64,000 bases of DNA from Nitrospirillum viridazoti CBAmc (GTDB lineage: Bacteria; Pseudomonadota; Alphaproteobacteria; Azospirillales; Azospirillaceae). Position 1 is the stretch's first letter, and every line of letters starts with the position of its first letter. Shown piece after piece: positions 1 through 10,100 of this stretch. The stretch spans positions 2,425,501 to 2,489,500 of the forward strand of contig NZ_CP022110.1 of NCBI RefSeq assembly GCF_000730165.1, in the 5' to 3' direction. The position numbers and the translations under genes were made by a program. The notes under the pieces were generated by a model. That model was not told where the DNA came from. It did not search any database and saw only the letters and a list, made by a program, of their open reading frames with translations.

Positions 1-522
1 GCTGGCCCGGGTGACGCCGCCCTGCCCCAGGGCCGCCGCCATGGCGGGGGTCAGGGTGCGGGGGTCGATCTCCACCGCGATCTCCGCCGTGGCCGCCGGC
101 CGGCCGAAGCGCTGGGCCAACCGGTCCATGAGCGACTGGAAGGCGTCGGGGGGCAGCAGGGTGGGCGTGCCGCCCCCAAAGTGGATGTGGGTGACGGGGG
201 GCAAGCCGCCCCCCCCAGACAGCGTAGAGTCGCGGACCAGCGCGCCGGCCACGGCGTCGATCTCCGCCTCCAGCGCCGCCTGGTAGCGGCGGATGGGCGC
301 CTCGTGGTTGACGACCGTGGTGTGACAGCCGCAGTACCAGCACATGCTGCGGCAGAAGGGGACGTGCAGGTAGAGCGACAGGGTGTCGGCCGCCGTCAGC
401 TGCCCCAACCAGCGGCGGTAGTCGTCGGCCGTAACCGCCGCGCTGAACTGCGGTGAGGGCGGATAGCTAGTGTACCGGGGGACGCGCTGGTTGCGGTACT
501 TGGCGACGAGATCGGGGCGCAT
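1..522 (-). CDS. hemN: Oxygen-independent coproporphyrinogen III oxidase, N-terminal part (runs off left edge)
   Basis: Radical-SAM enzyme that converts coproporphyrinogen III to protoporphyrinogen IX without oxygen, in cytoplasmic haem synthesis. Only the first 174 codons are present; the 3' end lies beyond base 1. The protein opens with the family-typical RYTSYP (residues 16-21). The iron-sulfur/SAM motif is C57-x3-C61-x2-C64-x-C66 within LHVPFCRSMCWYCGC, and a glycine-rich HFGGGTPTLL segment follows. The ATG at 522 was chosen because RYTSYP normally sits close to the N-terminus. An FNR-like palindrome lies about 70 bp upstream, fitting induction at low oxygen. HemN is favoured over the related HemW because of the fourth cysteine and the N-terminal motif. 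Confidence 0.93.
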   Translation of the reverse strand, partial: MRPDLVAKYRNQRVPRYTSYPPSPQFSAAVTADDYRRWLGQLTAADTLSLYLHVPFCRSMCWYCGCHTTVVNHEAPIRRYQAALEAEIDAVAGALVRDSTLSGGGGLPPVTHIHFGGGTPTLLPPDAFQSLMDRLAQRFGRPAATAEIAVEIDPRTLTPAMAAALGQGGVTRAS

Positions 523-587
523 GGGGACGGACCTGGCGGGACGATGGTGGGACGGACGCATGCTGCGCCCGATGCGTCGGTGGCAAA

Positions 588-601
588 ATGATCTGCCTCA
601 A
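588..601 (-). promoter_or_regulatory. FNR/anaerobox-like palindrome upstream of hemN
   Basis: Read on the minus strand the site is TTGAGGCAGATCAT. It matches the FNR consensus TTGAT-N4-ATCAA at 8 of 10 specified bases. Its centre is about 72 bp upstream of the hemN ATG, a position compatible with activation. hemN is a classic FnrL target in alphaproteobacteria, so context supports the call. Binding itself is inferred. Confidence 0.55.
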
Positions 602-690
602 CCTCTCCCTATTCCCGGAGGTCCAAAGCTTGCCCGCGAGGGGTGCGGTCGGCCATCATGGCGGCCACGCCCGTGCTTAAGCTGTGAACG

Positions 691-1390
691 ATGCCCCGCC
701 CCCGCAAGCCCACCTCCGAAATTATCATACAGTTGGGACCGCCCACCCTGCGGCCGGAGCTGGATGCCGGCCACGCCCATGACAGTCTGGTCTGCGGCGT
801 GGACGAGGCGGGGCGCGGCCCCCTGGCCGGCCCGGTGGTCGCCGCCGCCGTCATCCTGCCCATCTGTTCCCCCGGCAGCACGGAAGCCCCGCCCTGGTGC
901 GCCGGCATCAACGACAGCAAGAAGCTGACGGCCGCCGCCCGCGACACCCTGTTCGACGCCATCCGGGCCAACGCCCGCGTGGGCGTGGGCGTCAGCAGCG
1001 TGGAGGAGATCGACACCGTCAACATCCTGCAGGCGACCTTCCTGGCCATGCGGCGGGCGGTGGAGGCCCTGGTGGCCGATGGCGGCCCCGCCCCCCTGAC
1101 GGCCCTGGTGGACGGCAACCAGCGTCCACCGGGCCTGCCCTGCCCCCGCATCACCACCCTGGTCAGCGGCGACGCGCTGAGCCTGTCCATCGCCGCCGCG
1201 TCGATCATCGCCAAGGTCACCCGCGACCGTCTGATGGCGGATCTAGCCCTGTCGCACCCCGGTTATGGGTGGGAACGCAACGCCGGTTACGGCACGGCCG
1301 AACATCGTGACGCAATCAAGATATTGGGGGTCACGCCCGCTCACCGCCGTACATTTGCTCCAATCTCAGAACAGTTGGCTCTAAACCTTT

Positions 1391-1392
<2 letters not shown>
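691..1392 (+). CDS. rnhB: Ribonuclease HII
   Basis: Endonuclease that nicks the RNA strand of RNA-DNA hybrids and removes misincorporated ribonucleotides. The 233-residue protein carries the family signature VDEAGRGPLAGPV with catalytic D38 and E39, the third acidic residue in NDSKKL (D75), and later aspartates D140 (LVDGNQ) and D178 (KVTRDR). The N-terminal 30 residues are an extension beyond the usual start of the domain, so a later start is possible, although no good in-frame ATG precedes the signature. It lies just upstream of ccrM on the same strand, as in several alphaproteobacteria. The start at 691 has no strong ribosome-binding site. Confidence 0.95.
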
Positions 1393-2627
<1,235 letters not shown>

Positions 2628-2669
2628 GCGGCCCTTCCCGCCACCCGGCCAGGGTGGTAGAGGAGCCCT

Positions 2670-3125
2670 ATGAATAAGCTCTTCGCCCAAGTGACGGGCA
2701 CGGCCGCGAAGGCCGCGCCCGCCCAGGTCCGGTCCCCCGCCGTTGCCAACCCGCCGGTGGCGAGCTCCTCCCTGGCCCGCATCTTCGTGCGCGACCTGGT
2801 GGTGATGGCCGTCATCGGCATCTATGAGCATGAGAAGCAGAAGGCCCAGCGCCTGCGCGTGAACCTGGACATGATGGTGCTGGACCGGTTGGGGTTACGG
2901 CGCGACGACATCGCCGACGTGGTGTCGTACGAGGACGGCGTCACCATCGTCCGCGAGCTGGCGGCCCAGGGCCATCTGCACCTGGTGGAAACCTTCGCCG
3001 AGACGGTGGCCCAGCGCCTGCTGGCCGATGGCCGGGTTCACAGCGTCACGGTGCGGGTGGAAAAGCTGGACGTCTTCCCCGACGCCGCCTCGGCCGGCAT
3101 CGAGATCACGCGGCAGCGGGGGTGA
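2670..3125 (+). CDS. folB: Dihydroneopterin aldolase
   Basis: Folate-pathway enzyme that cleaves 7,8-dihydroneopterin to 6-hydroxymethyl-dihydropterin and glycolaldehyde. The recognisable family region begins near residue 32 with IFVRDLVVMAVIGIYEHEK and continues through VSYEDGV, HLVETFAE and the C-terminal VRVEKLDVFPDA segment. At 151 residues it is about 30 longer than usual, because of an Ala/Pro-rich N-terminal stretch that may be unstructured. A start nearer the domain cannot be excluded, but no better in-frame ATG is obvious. It follows ccrM by about 40 bp on the same strand and is followed by a hairpin terminator. Confidence 0.93.
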   Translation: MNKLFAQVTGTAAKAAPAQVRSPAVANPPVASSSLARIFVRDLVVMAVIGIYEHEKQKAQRLRVNLDMMVLDRLGLRRDDIADVVSYEDGVTIVRELAAQGHLHLVETFAETVAQRLLADGRVHSVTVRVEKLDVFPDAASAGIEITRQRG

Positions 3126-3151
3126 CATCCATCCAAGGCACACAATACGAA

Positions 3152-3178
3152 AAGGGCAGCCGGGTTCCGGCCGCCCTT
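3152..3178. terminator. Hairpin between convergent folB and DUF799 genes
   Basis: A 12-bp stem (AAGGGCAGCCGG paired with CCGGCCGCCCTT, one mismatch) closes a 3-nt loop between two convergent 3' ends. The minus-strand exit runs into TTTCGTATTGTG, moderately U-rich, so it may serve both directions. Confidence 0.7.
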
Positions 3179-3201
3179 CGCGTATGCCCGATCCCGGAGG
3201 A

Positions 3202-3852
3202 TCAGTTCTTCTTGTAGCCCTTGTCGTAGGGTCCGGGCAGCAGGCCCTGATCCGGGGTGTTGACCGCCTGGGCATTGGCGAAATTAGCCACCCGAATGTA
3301 GCTGGGGTGTGCCCGCTCAACGGCCGCCTTGACCGCGCCCACCAGCAGACTGATGGGGTCGATGCCACCAGCGCCCTGGCTGTAGGCGGCAGTCGTGGTC
3401 TGATCCCATAACGTCTCCCCCGTCTTGCCACTCTTCAGCGTGTAGTGGACACGCACCGTGGTGGACGCGGAGACGACGATGTAGCTGGCGTCCCAGTTTT
3501 CGATTTCCGCGTACAACACGGCATCGGCACCAAACAGATTGGCCAGGCGGCGGGGATCGGCCGCGCGCACCATGTCGGCATCACCCAGGCCGTCGTCCTC
3601 CATGGTGCGCTTCACCATGTTGACGGGGAACACGTAGTAGCCGCGCTCCGCCAAGGGCACGGCCAAGGTGGCCAGGAAATTGTCCGGCGCATCCACCTGC
3701 GTGCTCTTGTTGGTCACGGGAATGACCAGGATGGAGTGCGGGTCCTCGGAACGGTAGGCGGTGTAGTCCTTGGGCGGCGGCTTGTGGGCGCAGGCCGCGG
3801 TCAGCGCCAGCAGGACGGCCACGGCCGTCCGGCGCAAAGCGACTTTAAGCAT
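3202..3852 (-). CDS. DUF799-family lipoprotein (GNA1162-like)
   Basis: Predicted outer-membrane lipoprotein of 216 residues. A signal peptide starting MLKVALRRTAVAVLLALTAAC ends at a lipidation cysteine, C21. The mature part (ILVIPVTNKSTQVDAPDNF, a Phe-Pro-Val segment and an LFGADAVLYAEIENWD segment) matches the DUF799 family known from Neisseria GNA1162. In many Proteobacteria this family travels with a CsgG-like pore and a DUF4810 lipoprotein, exactly as here. It is the last gene of a four-gene minus-strand cluster. The ATG at 3852 gives the compact signal peptide; an upstream start would add 37 residues with no signal character. Function is unknown; secretion or envelope assembly is inferred from the partners. 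Confidence 0.88.
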   Translation of the reverse strand: MLKVALRRTAVAVLLALTAACAHKPPPKDYTAYRSEDPHSILVIPVTNKSTQVDAPDNFLATLAVPLAERGYYVFPVNMVKRTMEDDGLGDADMVRAADPRRLANLFGADAVLYAEIENWDASYIVVSASTTVRVHYTLKSGKTGETLWDQTTTAAYSQGAGGIDPISLLVGAVKAAVERAHPSYIRVANFANAQAVNTPDQGLLPGPYDKGYKKN

Positions 3853-3895
3853 AGGGGGACATCCCTCGGAATGGAGTTCCAGCGACACGGTCGGG

Positions 3896-4303
3896 TCAGC
3901 TGACGGGAACGGCGGAGACCTGCTGCTGCGGCTGGGCCGGTTGCTGCTGGGGCTTCGCGCCACCAGCCTTGGCGTTGGCGATGGCCTTGTCCATGAAGGC
4001 CGACGATTCCGGCCAGGCGGCCTTTTCGCGGTTGAACAGGTCCACGGCCTTTTGGGTATCGCCCTTCAGCGCGGCCATGTAACCGGCCTCGGCATAGATG
4101 CCGGGCGGCACCTTCTTGCCCTTGGGGTCCGGCGTCGCGATGATGGTGTCCAGGTCCTTCACATAGGCCGCCTCGGTCTTAGGATCCTGGTAATAGTCCA
4201 GCAGCCCGGACGAGTACTCACCCCAATTGTACTTGGGCCCGGAGGCGCAAGCGCTCAGCGCCACACCCGCCACGACCAGCATGAGAATGCCGCCCTTCTT
4301 CAT
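3896..4303 (-). CDS. DUF4810-family lipoprotein
   Basis: Small secreted lipoprotein of 135 residues with a signal peptide and lipobox LSAC (C19). The mature domain (NWGEYSSGLLDYYQDP, PPGIYAEAGYMAALKGD and FNREKAAWPES) is characteristic of DUF4810, a family with TPR-like helical character. The C-terminus is Gln/Pro-rich. Its ATG overlaps the stop of the upstream lipoprotein gene by four bases (ATGA), so the two are probably translationally coupled. Its role is not established; the constant company of CsgG-like and DUF799 genes suggests a shared outer-membrane assembly. Confidence 0.88.
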   Translation of the reverse strand: MKKGGILMLVVAGVALSACASGPKYNWGEYSSGLLDYYQDPKTEAAYVKDLDTIIATPDPKGKKVPPGIYAEAGYMAALKGDTQKAVDLFNREKAAWPESSAFMDKAIANAKAGGAKPQQQPAQPQQQVSAVPVS

Positions 4304-4617
4304 CGTCCCCCTCCTGTTCCAGGAACCGTTATGGTTTTGGTGATCGCGTCGCCCAGATAGATGGTCTCGGCGTAGATGCGCTGGCCCTGGTCCTGCACTT
4401 CCACCTGATGGGTTCCGGTGGTCAGGGTCAGGACCTGCTTCGCGCCGTCATAGGCAGAGGCCGCCCCCATGGACTTCCCGTCCACGATCAGCACGGCGGT
4501 GGACGAGGCGTTCTGCACCGCCAGGTGCGGGCTGCTGTCCACCGTCCTGACGGTGGTGACCGGGGCCGCGCAGGCGGCCAGGGCCAGCAAGCCGGCCAAC
4601 GGCAATAAGCGCTTCAT
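4300..4617 (-). CDS. Small lipoprotein of the CsgG cluster
   Basis: Predicted 105-residue lipoprotein with signal peptide MKRLLPLAGLLALAAC and lipidation at C16. The mature part (LIVDGKSMGAASAYDG, then LTTGTHQVEVQDQG and YLGDAITKTITV) looks like one small beta-sandwich of PEGA type; this is a fold-level impression, not a firm family call. Alternative starts are GTG at 4644, which overlaps the csgG stop as GTGA, and ATG at 4629. The ATG at 4617 gives the most typical signal peptide and has a G-rich stretch upstream. It sits between the CsgG-like and DUF4810 genes, overlapping the latter by four bases, so it belongs to the operon. Confidence 0.8.
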   Translation of the reverse strand: MKRLLPLAGLLALAACAAPVTTVRTVDSSPHLAVQNASSTAVLIVDGKSMGAASAYDGAKQVLTLTTGTHQVEVQDQGQRIYAETIYLGDAITKTITVPGTGGGR

Positions 4618-4640
4618 GTTGTTCCCCATGGCAGCCGGGC

Positions 4641-5621
4641 TCACTTCGGCGCGGCGACGAACAGGCCGGCGGTCTTGCCAGCGGGAATGCCGCCACCGAC
4701 AACGTGCGCGACCGAGCCTTCGTTGGTTTCATTGTCACCAAAGGTGCTGTCGATAACGACGTCGGCCACGGCCGTGGGCGGGAGCTCGATGTCGAAGCCG
4801 GTCTGGGCGCTGCGCACCTTGTCGCCGGCCTTCATCACCTGCAGCCGATCACCTGGCTTCAAGCCCTGACGAGCGCCGCCGCTGACATAGACGGTGGTGC
4901 CTTCGACCTTCAGCAGATCGCTGCGCCAGGGCCGTTCCTCCAACTTGCCCACAACGCGGCTCAGCACATCAGAGATGGCGGCGCCGATGGCCTTGTCGTT
5001 CAAGGTGCTGTCATAGCCGGCGCGGTTGCCGAAGCCCATCACCGTGCCGTTTTCCACATCGGCCTGCCCGGTGCCGGAGGCGGAGAAGAAGACATGGCCC
5101 GTCTTCACGTCAACCAAGCGAATTTCCACCTTGGCGTGGGCGACTTGCTTCTTCGTGTTGGAGAGGAAGCCGGCCTCCCCCTCGGTGCTGCGGCCGAATT
5201 CGGTAAGGGAGCCCACGATCAAGGCGTCGACGCCCACGATGTTGCCCACGCTCCCCTGAAGCTGCTGCTCGTTCTGCAGCAGGTTCAAGTCGGGGCGTTC
5301 GAATATCAGGAACTTGCCGGATTCCACCAAGCGGGCGCTCAGCATATCGCTGGTCTGCCGGCCCAAGGGATCGATCTGATCGGCGGTCAGCAGCGCCTTG
5401 CCATAGCGCGTCTCGTTGGTGAAGCGGCCGATGGCGACCTTGCGCTTCAGCACCTTGGCATCCGCCACCGGGACCGGCGCGGGCGCGGCCGTCACCGGGG
5501 GCGCAACCGCCTTGGGCGCAGATGGAGTGGTGGCGCATCCCGCCAGAGACGCGGCAAATGCCGCAAGAAAAACAAGCCGCCCGGCGTTTACCGAAGCGAC
5601 TACTCCCCCAGGCTTATACAT
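4641..5621 (-). CDS. CsgG/HfaB-family outer-membrane lipoprotein
   Basis: Member of the CsgG family, which forms oligomeric outer-membrane secretion pores (curli in enterobacteria) or anchors holdfast components (HfaB in Caulobacter). The 326-residue protein has a signal peptide ending in LAGC (C29), a Pro/Ala-rich linker, and then the CsgG core beginning VAIGRFTNETRYGKALL and continuing through DMLSARLVESGKFLIFERPD and GVDALIVGSLTEFGRSTEG. About 80 extra C-terminal residues follow the core. It leads a four-gene minus-strand operon with three small lipoproteins. No curli subunit gene is nearby, so the exported substrate is unknown. The start codon lies inside an imperfect inverted repeat. Confidence 0.92.
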   Translation of the reverse strand: MYKPGGVVASVNAGRLVFLAAFAASLAGCATTPSAPKAVAPPVTAAPAPVPVADAKVLKRKVAIGRFTNETRYGKALLTADQIDPLGRQTSDMLSARLVESGKFLIFERPDLNLLQNEQQLQGSVGNIVGVDALIVGSLTEFGRSTEGEAGFLSNTKKQVAHAKVEIRLVDVKTGHVFFSASGTGQADVENGTVMGFGNRAGYDSTLNDKAIGAAISDVLSRVVGKLEERPWRSDLLKVEGTTVYVSGGARQGLKPGDRLQVMKAGDKVRSAQTGFDIELPPTAVADVVIDSTFGDNETNEGSVAHVVGGGIPAGKTAGLFVAAPK

Positions 5622-5658
5622 AGGCGCATACCCATCTATTGCGGTATGCCCTATGTAT
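5616..5658. repeat. Imperfect inverted repeat spanning the csgG-like start codon
   Basis: The arms ATACATAGGCGCATACC (5616-5632) and GGTATGCCCTATGTAT (5643-5658) are complementary apart from a single extra base. The csgG-like ATG (5621-5619) lies in the first arm. It could be an operator, or an mRNA hairpin that masks the start codon. A second palindrome, GTTAAC-GT-GTTAAC, lies upstream at 5685-5698 in the same AT-rich promoter region. Confidence 0.6.
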
Positions 5659-5684
5659 TATCGGAACGCGCAAATATGCAATAA

Positions 5685-5698
5685 GTTAACGTGTTAAC
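5685..5698. promoter_or_regulatory. GTTAAC-GT-GTTAAC palindrome in the csgG/ilvA intergenic region
   Basis: Two GTTAAC half-sites separated by two bases form a symmetrical element, flanked by GCAAAT to the left and ATTTGC to the right. It lies upstream of the csgG-like operon and downstream of the threonine ammonia-lyase gene. It resembles a regulator-binding site, but the 4-bp spacing between TTAA units is not the 7 bp of CtrA sites, so no regulator is named. Confidence 0.4.
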
Positions 5699-5765
5699 AT
5701 TTGCCGATATGCTACTTATGTATGTACCAATGTGCGGCACTTTGTCGCGGAGAATTTATTACAGT

Positions 5766-7016
5766 TCACGATTCTCCAGTCAAAGCTTTGACTTGGAAAC
5801 CATTACTGCGCAGCGCCTCGACCACGCGGCCGGCGTGGTTGGCGGAGCGGCATTCCACCGTGATGTCGATGTCGGTGGCCTTGACGTTGGCGGTGCTGAA
5901 CAGGCGCTGGTGCACGGCCTCGATGATGTTGCCGCCGGCCTCGCCGATCAGGGTGGTGATGCGGCCCAGGGCGCCCGGCCGGTCGGGGATGACCACGCGC
6001 AGGGTGACGATGCGGCCCTCGCGCACCAGCTGGCGCAGGATGACGCTGGCCAGGACGCGGCTGTCGATGTTGCCGCCGGACAGCACCAGGCCCACCTTGC
6101 GGCCGGCGAAGCGCTCCGGATGCTTCAGGGCGGCGGCCAGGCCGGCGGCGCCGGCCCCCTCGGACACCGTCTTCTCGATGTTCAGGAACAGGGCCACGGC
6201 CCGCTCCACCTCCCAATCCTCCACCAGGATGATGTCGTCAACCTTCTGCCGGACGATCTCCAGCGTGGTGGCGCCCACGTTCTTGACGGCGATGCCTTCG
6301 GCGATGGTGTCGCCGCCCACGCTGACCGGTAGGTTGTGCAGGGCCTGGTACATGGGCGGATAGGCCGTGACCTCCACCCCGATAACCTCGATGTCAGGCT
6401 TGCGGGCCTTGGCGGCGATGGCCATGCCGGAGATGAGACCGCCCCCACCCACGGGCACCAGCAGCACGTCCAGGTCGGGGGCGGCGTTCAGCATCTCCAG
6501 CGCCACCGTGCCCTGGCCGGCGATGACCAGCGGGTCGTCATAGGGGTGAACGAAGACGTAGCCATGTTCCCTCTGCAGGCGCTCGGCCTCCGCCGCCGCC
6601 TCCGCCAGCACCGCACCTTTCAGCACCACCTTGGCGCCGAAGTTCTCCGTATGCTCCACCTTGATGAAGGGGGTGCCCTCGGGCATCACGATGGTGGCGG
6701 GGATGCCCAGGCGGCCGGCGTGGTAGGCGACACCCTGGGCATGGTTGCCGGCCGACATGGCGATGACGCCGCGCCGGCGCTCCTCCTCCGTCAGGGAGAG
6801 CAGGCGGTTCAGGGCGCCACGCTCCTTGAAGCTGGCGGTGAACTGCAGGTTTTCGAACTTCACCCAGATTTCACAGCCGGCGATGCGCGACAGGGTGCGC
6901 GACGGGATACAGGGCGTGTCGATGACCTGGCCGCCCAGCGCCAGGGCCGCCGCCCGCACATCCTCCAGGGTGACCTTGTCCGTACCGGTGCTGCCCACGC
7001 TGGCGTTGCTGTCCAT
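5766..7016 (-). CDS. ilvA: Threonine ammonia-lyase (threonine dehydratase) with C-terminal ACT domain
   Basis: PLP enzyme that deaminates threonine to 2-oxobutyrate, the entry to isoleucine synthesis or threonine breakdown. The 416-residue protein has the PLP lysine in TASFKERGA (K64), the phosphate-binding SAGNHAQG at 88-95 and a glycine-rich GGGGLISG segment. One ACT-type domain (VTLRVVIPDRPGALGRITTL) occupies roughly the last 80 residues. Two ACT-like repeats would mark the long E. coli IlvA; one fits the shorter type common in alphaproteobacteria. The ATG at 7016 was preferred to 7070 because the extra 18 residues look non-conserved. It lies downstream of the indolepyruvate oxidoreductase on the same strand, separated by a hairpin. 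Confidence 0.93.
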   Translation of the reverse strand: MDSNASVGSTGTDKVTLEDVRAAALALGGQVIDTPCIPSRTLSRIAGCEIWVKFENLQFTASFKERGALNRLLSLTEEERRRGVIAMSAGNHAQGVAYHAGRLGIPATIVMPEGTPFIKVEHTENFGAKVVLKGAVLAEAAAEAERLQREHGYVFVHPYDDPLVIAGQGTVALEMLNAAPDLDVLLVPVGGGGLISGMAIAAKARKPDIEVIGVEVTAYPPMYQALHNLPVSVGGDTIAEGIAVKNVGATTLEIVRQKVDDIILVEDWEVERAVALFLNIEKTVSEGAGAAGLAAALKHPERFAGRKVGLVLSGGNIDSRVLASVILRQLVREGRIVTLRVVIPDRPGALGRITTLIGEAGGNIIEAVHQRLFSTANVKATDIDITVECRSANHAGRVVEALRSNGFQVKALTGES

Positions 7017-7077
7017 CCCGTTCGTCCTTAAAGAGGCGTCCTCGAAAGTGGCGCCAACCATAGACCTCAAGCAACGG

Positions 7078-7101
7078 CCCGCGACAGGGGATTGTCGCGG
7101 G
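7078..7101. terminator. Hairpin between the oxidoreductase and ilvA
   Basis: A perfect 9-bp stem (CCCGCGACA with TGTCGCGGG) closes a 6-nt loop in the 127-bp gap between two minus-strand genes. The exit is not U-rich, so it may be a weak or Rho-assisted terminator or an RNA-processing structure. Confidence 0.45.
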
Positions 7102-7143
7102 TCCGGCCTCGTGTCGCTGCGCTCGATCCTTACTCCGCCGCCC

Positions 7144-10100
7144 TTACTCCGCCGCCAGGGGCGCGGACTGGCCCGGCGTGCCGGTGCGCCAGTCGCGCAG
7201 CAGCGCCTCTTCCTTGGCCTTCACTTCGGCGTAGGCCTTTTCCTTGACGTGGCCATAGCCGCGGATCTTCTGCGGCAGCTCCGCGATCTCCACCGCCAGC
7301 GCATGGTTGTCCTCGGACAGGCCGGCCAGCAGTTCCGCCACCGTGGCGCGGAAGTCGACGATCAGCTGGCGTTCCATGCGGCGCTCGGCAGTGCGGCCGA
7401 AGATGTCCAGCGCGGTGCCGCGCAGGCCCTTGCAGGCCGCCAGCAGGCGGAAGGCCGTCAGCATCCAGGGACCGAAGGCGCGCTTGCGCATTTCGCCGGT
7501 GGCCGGGTCGGCGTGGGACGCGGTGGGCGGCGCCAGATGGAAGACCAGCTTGTAATCGCCCTGGAACTGCTGGCGCACCTGGTCCACGAAGCTGGTCTGG
7601 GTGTAGAGGCGCGCCACCTCATACTCGTCCTTGTAGGCCATCAGCTTGAACAGCGTGCGGGCCACGGCCTCGGTCAACTGATCGGCGCCCGTCACCTTGG
7701 CCGTCTCCACCGACCGCACCTGGGCCACCAGCTGGCGGTAGGCGTCGGCGTACGCCGCGTCCTGGTAGTCGGTCAGGAAGGCGGCGCGGCGCTCGATGGC
7801 CTCGTCCAGCGTCTGCGACAGGCGGCGGTGGGGCTGGTCGGCCGCCGGACCCTTGGGCGTGGCGATCTTCTCGACCGCCGCCTGGTCCAGGGCGGCGCGG
7901 CGGCCCCAGCGGAAGGCGTCGGTGTTCATCTTCACCGCCGCCCCGTTCATCTCGATCGCCTTCTCCAGCGCCTCGGCGCTGACCGGCACCAGGCCCTTCT
8001 GATAGGCGTAGCCCAGCATGAACAGGTTGGTGGCGATGCTGTCGCCCAGCAGGCCGGTGGCGATGCGGGTGGCGTCCACGGCGTTGACGGCGTCGGCACC
8101 GCAGGCCTTGGCCACCGTCGCCACCATGGACCCGCCGTTCATCTGGAAGTCGGGGTTGGTGACGAAGGCGGCGGTGATGGCCTCATGGGTGTTCAGGATG
8201 GCGTGGGTACGGCCCTTCGCCATCTTGGTCAAGGCGTCGGCGTTGGCCGCCACCACGATGTCGCAGCCCAGTACCACGTCGGCGCCGCCGGCGGCGATGC
8301 GGGTGGCGTGGATGTCCTCCGGCCGTTCGGCGATGCGCAAATGGCTGGTGACCGCCCCGCCCTTCTGCGCCAGGCCGGCCATGTCCAGCACGGTGCAGCC
8401 CCGGCTTTCCAGGTGCGCGGCCATGGCGACGATGGCGCCGATGGTGACCACGCCCGTGCCGCCCACGCCCGTCACCAGGATGTTCCAGGGACGGTCCAGG
8501 GTACGCCGCATCGGCTCCGGCAGGGCCTCGACGCTGTCCGCTTTGCTACCGGCCGGCTTGGGCTTGCGCAAGGACCCGCCCTCCACCGTCACGAAGCTGG
8601 GGCAGAAGCCCTTGAGGCAGGAGAAGTCCTTGTTGCAGCTGGACTGGTCGATCTGGCGCTTGCGGCCGAACTCCGTCTCCACCGGCACCACGGACAGGCA
8701 GGAGGACTTGGCCGAGCAGTCGCCGCAGCCCTCACACACCAGCTCGTTCACCACCACGCGGCGGGCCGGGTCGGGGAAGGTGCCGCGCTTGCGGCGGCGG
8801 CGCTTCTCGGCGGCGCAGGTTTGTTCATAGATCAGGACGCTGACGCCCTTGATCTCGCGCATCTCGCGCTGCACCCGGTCCAGGTCGTCGCGGTGCTCGA
8901 TGGTGGTGAAGGCCGGCAGGCCCTGGCCCAGGCCGTACTTTTCCGGATCGTCGCTGACCACGACGATGCGCTCCACGCCCTCGGCCTCCAGCTGGCGGGC
9001 GATCTGGTGCACGGACAGGCTGCCGTCCACCTTCTGGCCGCCGGTCATGGCGACGGCGTCGTTGTAGAGGATCTTGTAAGTGATGTTGACCTTGGCGGCG
9101 ACGGAGGCGCGCACCGCCAGGATGCCGGAATGGAAATAGGTGCCGTCGCCCAGGTTGGCGAAGACATGCTCCTCCCCCGCGAAAGGCGCCTGGCCGATCC
9201 AGTGCACGCCCTCGCCGCCCATCTGGCTGAAGACGTCGGTGTTGCGGCCCATCCACGTCACCATGTAGTGGCAGCCGATGCCGGCCAGGCCGCGGCTGCC
9301 CTCAGGCAGGTGGGTGGAGGTGTTGTGCGGGCAGCCGGAGCAGTAGAAGGGTGCCCGCACGACGGTGCTGGCCGAGGCGGTGGGGCGCAGCTGCGCCTCC
9401 AAGGCCCGCACCCGCTCCGCCACCCGGTCGACCATCAGGCCCAGCTTGGCCATGCGGCCGGCCAGGGCGAGCGCGATGGTGGTGGGCGACAGTTCCGCCT
9501 TTTCCGACAACAGCGGCCGGCCGTCCTCATCCGTCTTGCCCAGGATGCGGGGGCGGCGGTCCCAGTTGTACAGCTGCTCCTTCAGCTGCGCCTCGATCAG
9601 GGCGCGCTTCTCCTCCACCACCAGCAGCTCTTCAGCGCTTTCGGCGAAGTCGCGGATGCCGTGGGGTTCCAGCGGCCAGGTCATGGCCACCTTGAAGATG
9701 GCGATGCCCAAGTCGGCCGCCATCTCGGCGGTGATGCCCAGCTCATCCAAAGCCTGGCGCACGTCCAGATAGGACTTGCCCACGGTGACGATGCCCAGGC
9801 GCGGCTTGGCGGCGCCCAGGATGACCTTGTCCAGGCGGTTGGCCCGGGCGAAGGCGCGCGCCGCGTCCAGCTTCCACTGGATCATGCGGTCTTCCTGGAT
9901 CAGCGGCGTGTCATGCAGGCGGATGTTCAGCCGGCCGGGCGGCATCTCGAAATCGGCGGGCAGGACCACGCCGCTGGTGATGTCCGGCACCCGCACGATG
10001 GCGGAGGTGTCGATGGTGTCAGCCAGGGCGGTGAACCCCACCCAGCAGCCGGAATAGCGCGACATCTCCCAGCCGATCAGGCCGTAGTCCAGGAACTCCT

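Noticed and set aside
5685-5698. CtrA site before the csgG-like operon
   Set aside because: TTAA units are 4 bp apart, not the 7 bp of the CtrA consensus.
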